Assembly: GCF_000785435.2 (NCBI RefSeq)
Contig: NZ_JTDB02000005.1
Coordinates: forward strand, 124,001-188,000
Reading direction: 5' to 3'
Length of the DNA stretch: 64,000 nucleotides
Origin: Paraburkholderia sacchari
GTDB lineage: Bacteria > Pseudomonadota > Gammaproteobacteria > Burkholderiales > Burkholderiaceae
The position numbers and the translations under genes were made by a program. This document shows, in pieces, positions 56,425 to 64,000 of this stretch. Position 1 is the first letter of the stretch; each line of letters begins with the position of its first letter. Below the pieces are notes generated by a model. The model was given only the letters and a program-made list of their open reading frames with translations. It was not told the DNA's origin and ran no database searches.

Positions 56425-57633
56425 ATGTCGAATCTGAATTCCTCGCTGCCGCTCGCGGGCGTGCGCGTTCTCGATCTTTCCCGCGTGCTGGCGGGCCCCT
56501 GGTGCGCGACGGTGCTGGGCGATCTCGGTGCGGAAGTCATCAAGATCGAACATCCACGGCGCGGCGACGACACGCGCGACTGGGGGCTGCGCGTCGGTTC
56601 GACCCAGACGTCTTATTTCAACAGCGCGAACCGCAACAAGCGCTCGGTGACGGTCGATTTGCAGACGGCCGAAGGCCAGCAGATCGTGCGCGATCTCGCG
56701 CGCCAAAGCGACGTCGTGATCCAGAACTTCAAGTACGGCGGCGTGGAAAAGATGGGGCTCGGCTATGAGCAGCTGAAACAGGTGCGCGAGGACCTGATCT
56801 ACTGCTCGATCTCCGGCTACGACCGCACCGGCCCGGAAGCAACGCGGCCCGGCTACGACCTCGTGGTGCAGGGCGAGGCCGGGCTGATGGCGCTGAACGG
56901 CGAAGCCAGCCAGCCGCCACTGAAGTTCGGCGTGGCCGCCGTCGATCTGTTTACCGGCATGTACTCGGCCCAGGCCATCCTCGCGGCGCTGTTCGAGCGC
57001 CAGCTCACCGGCAAGGGGCGCCACATCGAGATGGCGCTGTTCGATTGCGGCCTGATGATCACGTCGTACTACGGTCTCGAAGCGCTGATGAAGGGAGAAG
57101 ACCCGCTGCGCGTCGGCAACGCCCATCCGTCGATCGTGCCGTATGGCGTGTTCGATGCGCAAGACGGGCCGCTCGTCATCACGGTCGGCAACAACGGGCA
57201 GTACGAGCGCTTCTGCCGCGAGGTGATCGAACGCCCCGATCTCGCCGACGACGAGCGCTTCAGGACCAATCTCGGCCGCGCCGAACACCGCGCGGCGCTG
57301 CTGCCGGAAATCGATCGCGAACTGGGCCGGCGCAAGCGTCAGGATTTGCTGGAGCGCCTGAGAGGCGCCGGCATTCCATGCGGCGAAGTGCTGGGCGTGC
57401 ATGAGGCGCTCACCTCGAAGCGGGCGACCGACGCCGGGCTCGTGGCGACGCACGAACACCCGGAGGGCGGCCGCGCGAGCGTGCTGGCGCCACCGTACCG
57501 CCTCGACGGCGTGCGCCCTCCCGTGCGGCGCGCGCCGCCGCAGCTCGGCGAAGGCACGGCGGACGTGCTGCATGGGCTGCTCGGGCTCTCCGATGAGCGG
57601 ATCGCGCAACTGCAGGCCGCTGGCGTCGTTTGA
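56425..57633 (+). CDS. Family III CoA-transferase (CaiB/BaiF type)
   Basis: The 402-residue protein starts LPLAGVRVLDLSRVLAGPWC, contains LGAEVIKIEHPRRGD, and has the catalytic Asp D174 in AAVDLFTGMYSAQAI. It moves CoA from one acyl-CoA to another carboxylic acid, usually to activate a substrate. The start at 56425 lies 68 bp after the thiolase stop. Together they could activate and then cleave a beta-keto acid from the region's substrate. Confidence 0.94.
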   Translation: MSNLNSSLPLAGVRVLDLSRVLAGPWCATVLGDLGAEVIKIEHPRRGDDTRDWGLRVGSTQTSYFNSANRNKRSVTVDLQTAEGQQIVRDLARQSDVVIQNFKYGGVEKMGLGYEQLKQVREDLIYCSISGYDRTGPEATRPGYDLVVQGEAGLMALNGEASQPPLKFGVAAVDLFTGMYSAQAILAALFERQLTGKGRHIEMALFDCGLMITSYYGLEALMKGEDPLRVGNAHPSIVPYGVFDAQDGPLVITVGNNGQYERFCREVIERPDLADDERFRTNLGRAEHRAALLPEIDRELGRRKRQDLLERLRGAGIPCGEVLGVHEALTSKRATDAGLVATHEHPEGGRASVLAPPYRLDGVRPPVRRAPPQLGEGTADVLHGLLGLSDERIAQLQAAGVV

Positions 57634-57671
57634 CGAAGCGGCCCAAAGACGAAACAAGAAAGGAGACACGA

Positions 57672-58985
57672 ATGAGGATGCACGACATGGAGGCCGGGCC
57701 GAAGATCGCCGCTGCCGGGCGAGAAAAGCTGCCACTGTATCCGTGGGTCGTATTTGCGCTGACCCTGGGCCTCGTGATGTCCGACTACATGTCGAGGCAG
57801 GTGCTCACGGCCGTGTTCCCGCTGATCAAGGCGGCGTGGCATTTGTCGGACACGCAGCTCGGTTCGCTCAACAGCGTGGTGGCGCTGCTGGTGGGCACGC
57901 TCACGCTGCCGCTTTCGCTGCTGGCCGCGCGCTGGGGGCATGTCAAGAGCATCTTCATCATGGCGGCATTGTGGAGCCTCGCCACGCTGGGCTGCGCCGT
58001 CTCCACGAACTATGGCGAAATGCTCGCCGCGCGAGCGTTGGTCGGCATTGGCGAGGCGGCTTACGGCGCGGTGGCGCCCGCGCTCCTCTTGAGCGTCTTT
58101 CCCATTTCCATGCGCGCCGTGCTTTTCGCGGCCTTCACAGCGGGCGCCTCGTTCGGCTCGGTGCTCGGCCTGGCGTTCGGCGGCGCTATCGCGGCCCATT
58201 TGGGATGGCCCTGGTCGTTCGCGTCGATGGGGATCTTCGGCATGGTGCTGGTGATCGTGTTTCGCGTCGTCGTGACCGAAGCGCGGGTGTCGCGCTACCA
58301 GTCGGGGAACGGGGGGCGCGCGGGTGGCGCACCGGCCGCATTGGGCGCGCGGGCGACGTTGCGCAGCCTGATTGGCGGCATTGCTTCGTCACCCTCGCTC
58401 GGTTGCGCGTATCTCGGCAGCGGCTTGCAGTTGTTCTGCACGGCGTCGCTATGGGCGTGGATGCCGAGCTATCTGAACCGTTACTACGGCATGGCAACGG
58501 GCCGCGCCGCGCTCACGGCAGCCGGGTTCGTGATGCTCTCCGGCGTCGGCATGATCACATGCGGCCTGATCGCCGACCGGATCAGCAAAACGCGGCCGGC
58601 GCGAAAGTGGGATGCGGCGTTTCTCTATTGCCTGACGGTGTTTGCGTTGCTCGCGATTGCGTTCCGTCTCGCGCCGGGCGCACTGCAACTCGTGCTGATC
58701 GGCGTGGCGATGTTCATCACGTCGGGCACCAATGGCCCGGGCGGCGCCATGGTGGCGAATCTCACGCCGCGCGCCATCCACGCATCGGCGTTCGCGCTGC
58801 TGGCGATCACTTATAACCTGCTCGGCACCGCGCCAGGGCCGTACTTCACCGGCTTCCTCGCGGACCGCATCGGCCTGCAGGGCGCCTTGCAGTACATGCC
58901 GTTCGTCAGCGTGATTTCGGCCACGGCGTTCTTCATCGGCAAACGCAGTTACGCGCGCGATCTCGCGCGTGTCGATGCGCAGTGA
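57672..58985 (+). CDS. MFS transporter
   Basis: The 437-residue protein has twelve predicted helices, starting LPLYPWVVFALTLGLVMSDY with MSRQVLTAVFPLIKAAW after it, which is the pattern of the ACS/spinster-like MFS group. LVGTLTLPLSLLAARWG lies in the helix 2-3 region. The start at 57672 has AGGAGA at 5 bp. It lies 38 bp after the CoA-transferase and probably imports the substrate of this pathway. Confidence 0.9.
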   Translation: MRMHDMEAGPKIAAAGREKLPLYPWVVFALTLGLVMSDYMSRQVLTAVFPLIKAAWHLSDTQLGSLNSVVALLVGTLTLPLSLLAARWGHVKSIFIMAALWSLATLGCAVSTNYGEMLAARALVGIGEAAYGAVAPALLLSVFPISMRAVLFAAFTAGASFGSVLGLAFGGAIAAHLGWPWSFASMGIFGMVLVIVFRVVVTEARVSRYQSGNGGRAGGAPAALGARATLRSLIGGIASSPSLGCAYLGSGLQLFCTASLWAWMPSYLNRYYGMATGRAALTAAGFVMLSGVGMITCGLIADRISKTRPARKWDAAFLYCLTVFALLAIAFRLAPGALQLVLIGVAMFITSGTNGPGGAMVANLTPRAIHASAFALLAITYNLLGTAPGPYFTGFLADRIGLQGALQYMPFVSVISATAFFIGKRSYARDLARVDAQ

Positions 58986-59042
58986 AACTTGCGCATTGAA
59001 GTCTGCGCAGTGCATTCGAACTTTCATCGAGGAATCCTCAAT

Positions 59043-60014
59043 ATGGCAAAGGCTATTCGTTTTCATGAAGTGGGCGGGCCGGAAGTGCTGCGGCTGGAAA
59101 CGGTCGATGTCGGCGAGCCCGGCCCCGGCCAGGCGCGCGTGCGGCACACCTATGTGGCCGTGAACTTCATCGACATCTACTTTCGCACGGGCCAATACCC
59201 GCTCGCATTGCCCAATGGTCTCGGCTCGGATGCGGTGGGCGTGGTCGAAGCCGTTGGCGAGGGCGTAACCGACATCAAGGCCGGCGACCGTGTCGGTTAC
59301 CTGCTGGGGCCGCAGGGCGCCTATTCGGACGTGCGCGTGATGCCGGCCGACGTGCTGATCCCGCTGCCCGACGGCGTGAGCGACAAGACCGCATCCACGC
59401 TGATCATGAAGGGCATGACCGCGCAGTACCTGTTTCGCCAGGTCTATCCGCTCAATGGCGGCGAGACCATCCTGTACCACGCGGCCGCGGGCGGCGTGGG
59501 GCTGATCGCCTGCCAGTGGGCGCGCGCGCTCGGCGTCACGATGATCGGCACGGTCAGCACCGACGAGAAGGCCGAAGTCGCGAAGGCGAATGGCTGCACG
59601 CACACCATCGTGACTTCGCGCGAGAACATTGCCGAGCGCGTGCGCGAGCTCACCGATGGCAAGGGCGTGCCGGTGGTGTTCGACTCGGTGGGCAAGGACA
59701 CGCTGGAGGCGTCGCTGGACAGCCTGCAGGTCCGCGGCGCGCTGGTAAGCAACGGCACGAGCTCGGGCCCCGTGCAAATCGATACGCGCGTGCTGGCGCG
59801 CAAGGGATCGATCTGGGTGACGCGACCCGCGATGGTGCACTACGCAACGCCGCGCGCCCACATGCTGGAGATGGCCCGCGAACTGTTCGATCTCGTGCTG
59901 GCGGGCAAGATCAAGAGCGAGCCCGGCCAGACCTTTGCGCTGGAGGAGGCCGCCGACGCGCATCGCGCGCTTGAATCGCGCAAGACTATCGGTTCGACGG
60001 TGCTGGTGCCCTGA
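59043..60014 (+). CDS. Quinone oxidoreductase (zeta-crystallin type, MDR family)
   Basis: The 323-residue protein starts MAKAIRFHEVGGPEVLRLE and has NFIDIYFRTGQYP, GSDAVGVVEAVGEGV, HAAAGGVGLIACQWARALG for NADPH binding, and VVFDSVGKDTLE. It reduces quinones by NADPH. The zinc ligands of alcohol dehydrogenases are absent, as expected. The start at 59043 has AGGA upstream. It is the last gene of the thiolase operon and convergent with the LysR gene at 60047. Confidence 0.93.
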   Translation: MAKAIRFHEVGGPEVLRLETVDVGEPGPGQARVRHTYVAVNFIDIYFRTGQYPLALPNGLGSDAVGVVEAVGEGVTDIKAGDRVGYLLGPQGAYSDVRVMPADVLIPLPDGVSDKTASTLIMKGMTAQYLFRQVYPLNGGETILYHAAAGGVGLIACQWARALGVTMIGTVSTDEKAEVAKANGCTHTIVTSRENIAERVRELTDGKGVPVVFDSVGKDTLEASLDSLQVRGALVSNGTSSGPVQIDTRVLARKGSIWVTRPAMVHYATPRAHMLEMARELFDLVLAGKIKSEPGQTFALEEAADAHRALESRKTIGSTVLVP

Positions 60015-60046
60015 AGCGGCACGCGCTCAACTAACGCGGCGCGCGC

Positions 60047-60952
60047 TCAGGCAGGAGTCCCGCCTGAGCGCGCGAGCGATGCGCCGACGAACGCGCGCAC
60101 GGCGGGGGAGAGTTCCCGACGCCGGCTTGCCAGCGCGAGGTGAACCGGATACTCGAAATCCGCAATCGGCTTGTAGCAAAGGCCGGGCTGCGTGAAATGG
60201 GACATCGATTCGGGCACCACGGCGACGCCATAGCCGGCCGATGCGAGGCTGAGCCCGGAGATGAAGTCGCGCACGCGATAGTCTAGGAAAGCCGAGAAAC
60301 CGCCCGCTGCGCCCAGTGCGGACAGCACCTCGCCAAATCCTTCGTCCTCGTCGAATTGAGGCGAAATGAAGCTCTGGTCCTTCAGGTCGCGCGCCATCAG
60401 CTTGCGGCGCGTCGCGAGCGGATGCGTGTCGGCCATCGCCACCATGAGGCGCTCGGTATGGACGATCGTGGCCACGATGCCGGGCGGATATTGGCGCCTC
60501 GGCCGCGCGATACCGATATCGATTTCGCCGCCGTCCAGCGCTTCGAACTGGCGCGGCGTTTCCATGGGCACGACGTCGATGCGCACGTTCGGATGCGAGA
60601 GACGGAAGTCGCGCAGCATCGCGGAGAGCGCGCCGCTGGACACGCCCGACGCCACGTAGCCGATCCGCACGATGCCCGCCAGACCTCGGGCCGCCAGACG
60701 GCCGATTTGATCCGCGCGCTCGATGTGCCGTAATGCCGCCACGGCTTCGGCATGAAAGAGCCGCCCGGCATCGGTGAGCGTGACGGGCTGGCGCTTGTTG
60801 CGGTTCAGCAGACGCACGCCGAGGTCTTGTTCGAGACGCTGAATCTGGGCGCTCAGCGCCGATTGCGCGATATCGAGGCGATCCGCTGCGCGCGCGAAAT
60901 GCAATTCCTCGACCACGGCGGTGAAGTATCTGAGTTGGCGAGCGTCGATCAT
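60047..60952 (-). CDS. LysR-family transcriptional regulator
   Basis: The 301-residue protein has a standard LysR start (MIDARQLRYFTAVVEELHFA, RAADRLDIAQSALSAQIQRL) and ligand domain (GIVRIGYVASGVSSGALSAM, ALDGGEIDIGIARPRRQYPP). It is of the BenM/CatM-like type by its N-terminus. A strong inverted repeat covers the 40 bases just upstream of its start (separate entry). It may control the convergent catabolic operon or an unlinked target. Confidence 0.93.
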   Translation of the reverse strand: MIDARQLRYFTAVVEELHFARAADRLDIAQSALSAQIQRLEQDLGVRLLNRNKRQPVTLTDAGRLFHAEAVAALRHIERADQIGRLAARGLAGIVRIGYVASGVSSGALSAMLRDFRLSHPNVRIDVVPMETPRQFEALDGGEIDIGIARPRRQYPPGIVATIVHTERLMVAMADTHPLATRRKLMARDLKDQSFISPQFDEDEGFGEVLSALGAAGGFSAFLDYRVRDFISGLSLASAGYGVAVVPESMSHFTQPGLCYKPIADFEYPVHLALASRRRELSPAVRAFVGASLARSGGTPA

Positions 60953-60955
60953 TTA

Positions 60956-60996
60956 ATCGGGAGAGGTGTTTAAAGGTTTGTGACCACTCTCCCGAT
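60956..60996 (-). promoter_or_regulatory. Inverted repeat immediately upstream of the LysR start codon
   Basis: ATCGGGAGAG at 60956-60965 is the exact reverse complement of CTCTCCCGAT at 60987-60996, with 21 bp between. The inner arm ends 4 bp before the ATG of the LysR gene (minus strand). In DNA it would be an autoregulatory operator. In mRNA it would form a hairpin over the ribosome binding region. A typical ribosome site is not visible outside the arms. Confidence 0.5.
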
Positions 60997-61080
60997 GTTA
61001 TCAAAGCCAGAGCCGTAGCGAGATGCCACTCCGGCGCTTCGCGCACCCGGCAGCGCGCCGACAAGTGGCCGGAAACGTCC

Positions 61081-61626
61081 CTACGCCCTGATCCCCGGCG
61101 CCCGCGCAGGCGCGCCCGGCAGCGGATTCTGCGGCGCCACAGCGGGCGCAGGTGCGCGCTGCGCCGGCTCCACGATCACCACAGGGTCTGGCATGGCCCA
61201 CAGCGGCACCGCGAAAACCACGTTCCGTGGCGCCGGCACCGCGAATCCACCGAATGCGGCATGCTGGAACGCCAGCATCTGCTGTTGCATGGCCATCATT
61301 TGCTGCTGCATTGCCACCATTTGCGCCTGGGCGGCCTGCATCTGCCGCAGCGCTGCGGCGGACGGCGCGCCGCCCGCGCTCGTCTGTATTTCATAGCTGG
61401 CGCTGCCGCCCGGGCTGTGCCAACTCCACGTACTGACCTTCATCGGCCCCATCGCCGTTTGGACGACGTGGGTTTCGGCCTTCACCGGCACCGCCTGGCC
61501 GTTGACGTTGACGAACATCGGCTGCGCGGCGCGCTGCGCATCCATTGGGGCGCTCGCCTCACCAGCCAGAGCAAGCATCGGAGCGAGCGTCAGCGCTCCC
61601 AACGCCAAATACGAACGTAATCGCAT
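61081..61626 (-). CDS. Secreted Gln/Met-rich hypothetical protein
   Basis: The 181-residue protein has a signal peptide (MRLRSYLALGALTLAPMLAL-A) and perfect AGGAGG seven bases before the ATG at 61626. The mature part begins with a small beta-rich stretch (MFVNVNGQAVPVKAETHVVQ, STWSWHSPGGSASYEIQTS). A near-repeat helix follows, AQAQMVAMQQQMMAMQQQM, and then Pro/Ala/Val-rich sequence. I do not recognise a family. The Met/Gln heptads could form a coiled coil or bind copper-like metals through Met. It is divergent from the TonB receptor gene, which raises a metal link. Confidence 0.75.
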   Translation of the reverse strand: MRLRSYLALGALTLAPMLALAGEASAPMDAQRAAQPMFVNVNGQAVPVKAETHVVQTAMGPMKVSTWSWHSPGGSASYEIQTSAGGAPSAAALRQMQAAQAQMVAMQQQMMAMQQQMLAFQHAAFGGFAVPAPRNVVFAVPLWAMPDPVVIVEPAQRAPAPAVAPQNPLPGAPARAPGIRA

Positions 61627-61900
61627 TTCCGTACCTCCTTCGATCGATAGTGCTCGAATCAACACGAAAGACTCATGCAACTCCCTGAGGGAGTCGGCGA
61701 AAACTATGCGGACGCAACCTTAAACGGGGATTAAACGCCGGACCCGCGAGCGCGCACCCGGACTGCGCCGCGCAAACTGACGAATTTTCACCAGAGGCTT
61801 TCAAAACGCATAAGGCTTTGCTACTATCCCGGCCGATATGTAATGAGAATGAGTCGTATTTGTGTTTCGGAAATCGTCCGGCGCAGAAGGCTCCGCAACT
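61627..61900. promoter_or_regulatory. Divergent region with possible Fur box
   Basis: The 274-bp gap separates the secreted protein and the TonB receptor. AATGAGAATGAGTCGTATT at 61842-61860 resembles a Fur site; the left half (TGAGAAT) is good and the right half is poor. It lies about 40 bp before the receptor start. Iron repression of the receptor would fit. Confidence 0.5.
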
Positions 61901-64000
61901 ATGGCCGATATGAACAATCAACGAATCACACGCCGTACGGGCAGCGGGCTCCCTCGCCCAGTGCGGATTGCCGCCTGGCTGACGTTCGCCGCCGCGGCAC
62001 AGTCCGCTTTCGCACAATCCGCAGCGGCCGGGGGTGCTGCCGGGCCGGCACATGCCGCAAGCGGCGCGAACGCCGCGGCGCCTGATGGGGCCGCCCCAGG
62101 CGTAGCGACGCCCGGCACCGCCCCGCCCGCCGCCGAGCAGTCGCTGCCCGCCGTGAAGGTGAGCGCCGCCGCCGTGACCGACTCGCCGCTGCATCTGGAC
62201 ACGCCGGTGTCGAATGGCGCGCTCGGCACGCGCTCGCAGCTCGATACTCCGTTCTCCACCACGGTGGTCACGGGCGAAGATCTCGCCGACCGCCAGGTCT
62301 ACAAGCTCGGCGATGTGTTCGCCGGCGACGCATCGGTCACCGACAACAGCAACGCCTATAGCGCGTGGGCGACCTACATTACGATTCGCGGCCTGCCCAT
62401 CGACTGGCAGAACGGTTTTCGCATCGACGGCAATCCGTTCATTTCGTACGGCATCACCATGCCCTACGAGAATCTCGAGCGCGTGGAGTTGCTCAAGGGG
62501 CTCGGCGGTTTCATGTACGGCTTCGCGCAGCCTGGCGGCGTCGTCAACTACGTCACGAAGAAGCCGGGCCAGGACCCGGTCACGAGCCTCGACCTCGGCT
62601 ATCGCATGGACGGCGTGCTTACCCAGCACGTCGATTTGAGCCGCCGCTTCGGCCCCGATGGCATGTTCGGCGCGCGCATCAACTACTCGCACGAGGCCGG
62701 CAAGACCTACAACGCGGGCGACATCAACCGCAACGCGCTGGCGCTCGCGCTCGATGGGCAGCTCACGCGCGACCTGCAGGTCTATTTCAACGCGATCTAT
62801 CAGCAAAGCCGTTCGAGCGGCCAGACGCCGGCCATCTACACGGGCAGCTACACCGCTTCGAGCCTGCCCGCGACGATCAGCGGCGGCACCAACTGGCTCG
62901 CGGGCACCGACCAGCACCTGAACACCAACCTGCAGCTCTACACGGCCGGTGTCAAATATCAGATCGCGCCGGACTGGACCTTCAATACTTCGGCGAGCTA
63001 TAGCAAGTCCGCGCGCGACCGCAACGAAAGCACGCTCACGCTGCTCGACCAGGCGGGCAATTACACCGACAGCCGCTGGAACGGCGACGAAGGCCACCAG
63101 GACATCTACTGGCAGGGCGCGTTCGAAGGCAAGGTGAAGACCGGGCCGCTCACGCATCATCTGGTGCTGGGCGCAGCGGTCCAGCATCAGACCAACGACT
63201 ATGGCACGGCGGCGGGCACTGTCATCCAGACGCTCGGCGAGGGCAATCTCTACGAGCCCAATCCATTCCGCCATTACTCGGGTAGCGGCCTGCAAAAATA
63301 CCGCGCCAGCGAGATCAACCAGAAGTCGCTGTTCGTGAGCGACACCGTCGATCTGACGAGCCGCTGGTCGCTGCTCGCGGGCGTGCGCTACACGAATTAC
63401 GATCAGGAGTCCTTCGCCGAATCGGGCGCGACGACTGCGTCGTATGGGCAGAACGGCGTGATTACGCCGACCTTCGCGCTCATGTACAAGCTCGAACCGC
63501 AAACCACCCTCTACGCGAGCTATGTGGAATCGCTGGAGCCCGGTCAAGTCGTTTCGGATATCTATGCAAATGGCGGATCGGTGCTGAACCCGCTGCGCTC
63601 GCGCCAGTACGAGGTGGGCATCAAGAGCGAGCATGCGCGCTGGAGCGCGAATGCGGCGCTGTTCCGCATCGAGCGCGGCGCGAGTTACGCGAACGCCCAG
63701 AACGTGCTCACGCAGGACGGCAATTCGATCTACGAGGGCATCGAGGCGGGCGGCAGTGTGCGTCTCGGGCGTAGCTGGGAGGTGGCGGGCGATCTCATGC
63801 TGCTCGATACGTGGTACGCGAAGGGGCAGCAGTACAACGGCAATCGCGTGGCCGGCGCACCGCAGTTCGTCGCGGCGGCGCGCGTGACTTACGACGTGCC
63901 GTTCGTGCCGGGCCTGCGCCTGGGCGCCGACGCCAAGTACACGGGCAACACCGAAGTGCGTCCGGCCGGCAACCTGGAGACGGGCGGTTACATGATCGTA
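61901..64000 (+). CDS. TonB-dependent siderophore receptor (3' end outside window)
   Basis: The frame is open from 61901 to the window end (700 codons). The N-terminus has a signal region (RIAAWLTFAAAAQSAFAQ), a Pro/Ala-rich linker and a TonB-box-like LPAVKVSAAAV. The plug domain follows (LDTPFSTTVVTGEDLADRQV, TYITIRGLPIDWQNGFRIDG, MYGFAQPGGVVNYVTKKPGQ). The barrel then has many strands such as LFVSDTVDLTSRWSLLAGVR. It imports ferric siderophores across the outer membrane with TonB energy. An ATG at 61910 is an alternative start. The siderophore cannot be told from sequence. Confidence 0.93.
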   Translation, partial: MADMNNQRITRRTGSGLPRPVRIAAWLTFAAAAQSAFAQSAAAGGAAGPAHAASGANAAAPDGAAPGVATPGTAPPAAEQSLPAVKVSAAAVTDSPLHLDTPVSNGALGTRSQLDTPFSTTVVTGEDLADRQVYKLGDVFAGDASVTDNSNAYSAWATYITIRGLPIDWQNGFRIDGNPFISYGITMPYENLERVELLKGLGGFMYGFAQPGGVVNYVTKKPGQDPVTSLDLGYRMDGVLTQHVDLSRRFGPDGMFGARINYSHEAGKTYNAGDINRNALALALDGQLTRDLQVYFNAIYQQSRSSGQTPAIYTGSYTASSLPATISGGTNWLAGTDQHLNTNLQLYTAGVKYQIAPDWTFNTSASYSKSARDRNESTLTLLDQAGNYTDSRWNGDEGHQDIYWQGAFEGKVKTGPLTHHLVLGAAVQHQTNDYGTAAGTVIQTLGEGNLYEPNPFRHYSGSGLQKYRASEINQKSLFVSDTVDLTSRWSLLAGVRYTNYDQESFAESGATTASYGQNGVITPTFALMYKLEPQTTLYASYVESLEPGQVVSDIYANGGSVLNPLRSRQYEVGIKSEHARWSANAALFRIERGASYANAQNVLTQDGNSIYEGIEAGGSVRLGRSWEVAGDLMLLDTWYAKGQQYNGNRVAGAPQFVAAARVTYDVPFVPGLRLGADAKYTGNTEVRPAGNLETGGYMIV

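Noticed and set aside
61673..63634. 653-codon open frame on the minus strand opposite the TonB receptor
   Set aside because: It is a GC-driven shadow of the receptor gene; the product is Arg/Ala-rich without domains, and the plus-strand frame has clear receptor motifs.
1..64000. CRISPR arrays, tRNA, rRNA or prophage genes
   Set aside because: No regularly spaced repeats, no tRNA-like cloverleaf or rRNA motif noticed, and no phage structural genes; a tool-based scan was not possible.

Overview
The window is high-GC DNA with long, tightly packed operons, many LysR/IclR/AraC regulators, a Burkholderia-type trimeric porin and a chr chromate operon. This fits a soil or plant-associated Burkholderiaceae (Paraburkholderia/Caballeronia/Burkholderia) replicon. 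The taxonomic call rests on gene families and codon use only. I see no rRNA, tRNA, CRISPR array or replication origin.

Layout. (1) 1-4740: end of an NmrA-like reductase, a small zinc-ribbon protein, an acyl-CoA-dehydrogenase-like protein, an orphan HELGH metallopeptidase-like protein with a disordered tail, and a PaiB-family flavoprotein. (2) 4762-9560: sbcD-sbcC nuclease operon. (3) 9798-25856: a large aromatic-type catabolic locus. It holds two near-twin IclR regulators, a porin, a three-component Rieske oxygenase (ferredoxin, alpha subunit, FAD reductase), a small HTH-like protein, two SDRs, a cupin, an alpha/beta hydrolase, a TPP enzyme, an aspartate-dehydrogenase-like enzyme, an aldehyde dehydrogenase, a two-domain VOC (extradiol-type) dioxygenase and an AAHS-type MFS importer. 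A 20-bp palindrome sits at the operon promoter. (4) 25919-30602: old yellow enzyme, then dkgB, an MFS exporter and a MoaF-like protein divergent from a LysR gene.

(5) 30603-46090: a 15.5-kb Tn7-like transposon that I delimit from sequence. It has 5-bp direct repeats (GCTAG), 24-bp imperfect terminal inverted repeats, repeated transposase-binding-like sites at both ends, tnsA, and a tnsB broken by a decayed IS3-family element. Its cargo is a compact 13-gene, one-strand operon with no assignment I recognise: Gfo/Idh/MocA oxidoreductase, two DegT/StrS aminotransferases, two Nudix hydrolases, two HAD phosphatases, an FAD monooxygenase, a desaturase-family di-iron protein, an MTA-phosphorylase-family enzyme, an MFS exporter, a periplasmic-binding-protein-fold protein without signal peptide, and an aldose-1-epimerase-family protein. 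The set looks like biosynthesis and export of a small amino-sugar or nucleoside-derived metabolite. This is the most likely undescribed system in the window.

(6) 46153-50785: an eroded accessory zone with an AraC-type pseudogene frameshifted in a G tract, chrB-chrA, remnants of a chrC-type superoxide dismutase and of a ChrB-domain protein, an MFS gene, and a YncE-like gene frameshifted by an 11-bp tandem repeat. (7) 50782-60952: a second catabolic region with a BKACE enzyme, AraC regulator, TauD/TfdA dioxygenase, LysR, thiolase, family III CoA-transferase, MFS, quinone oxidoreductase and LysR. (8) 61081-64000: a secreted Gln/Met-rich protein and a TonB-dependent siderophore receptor cut by the window end, with a possible Fur box.
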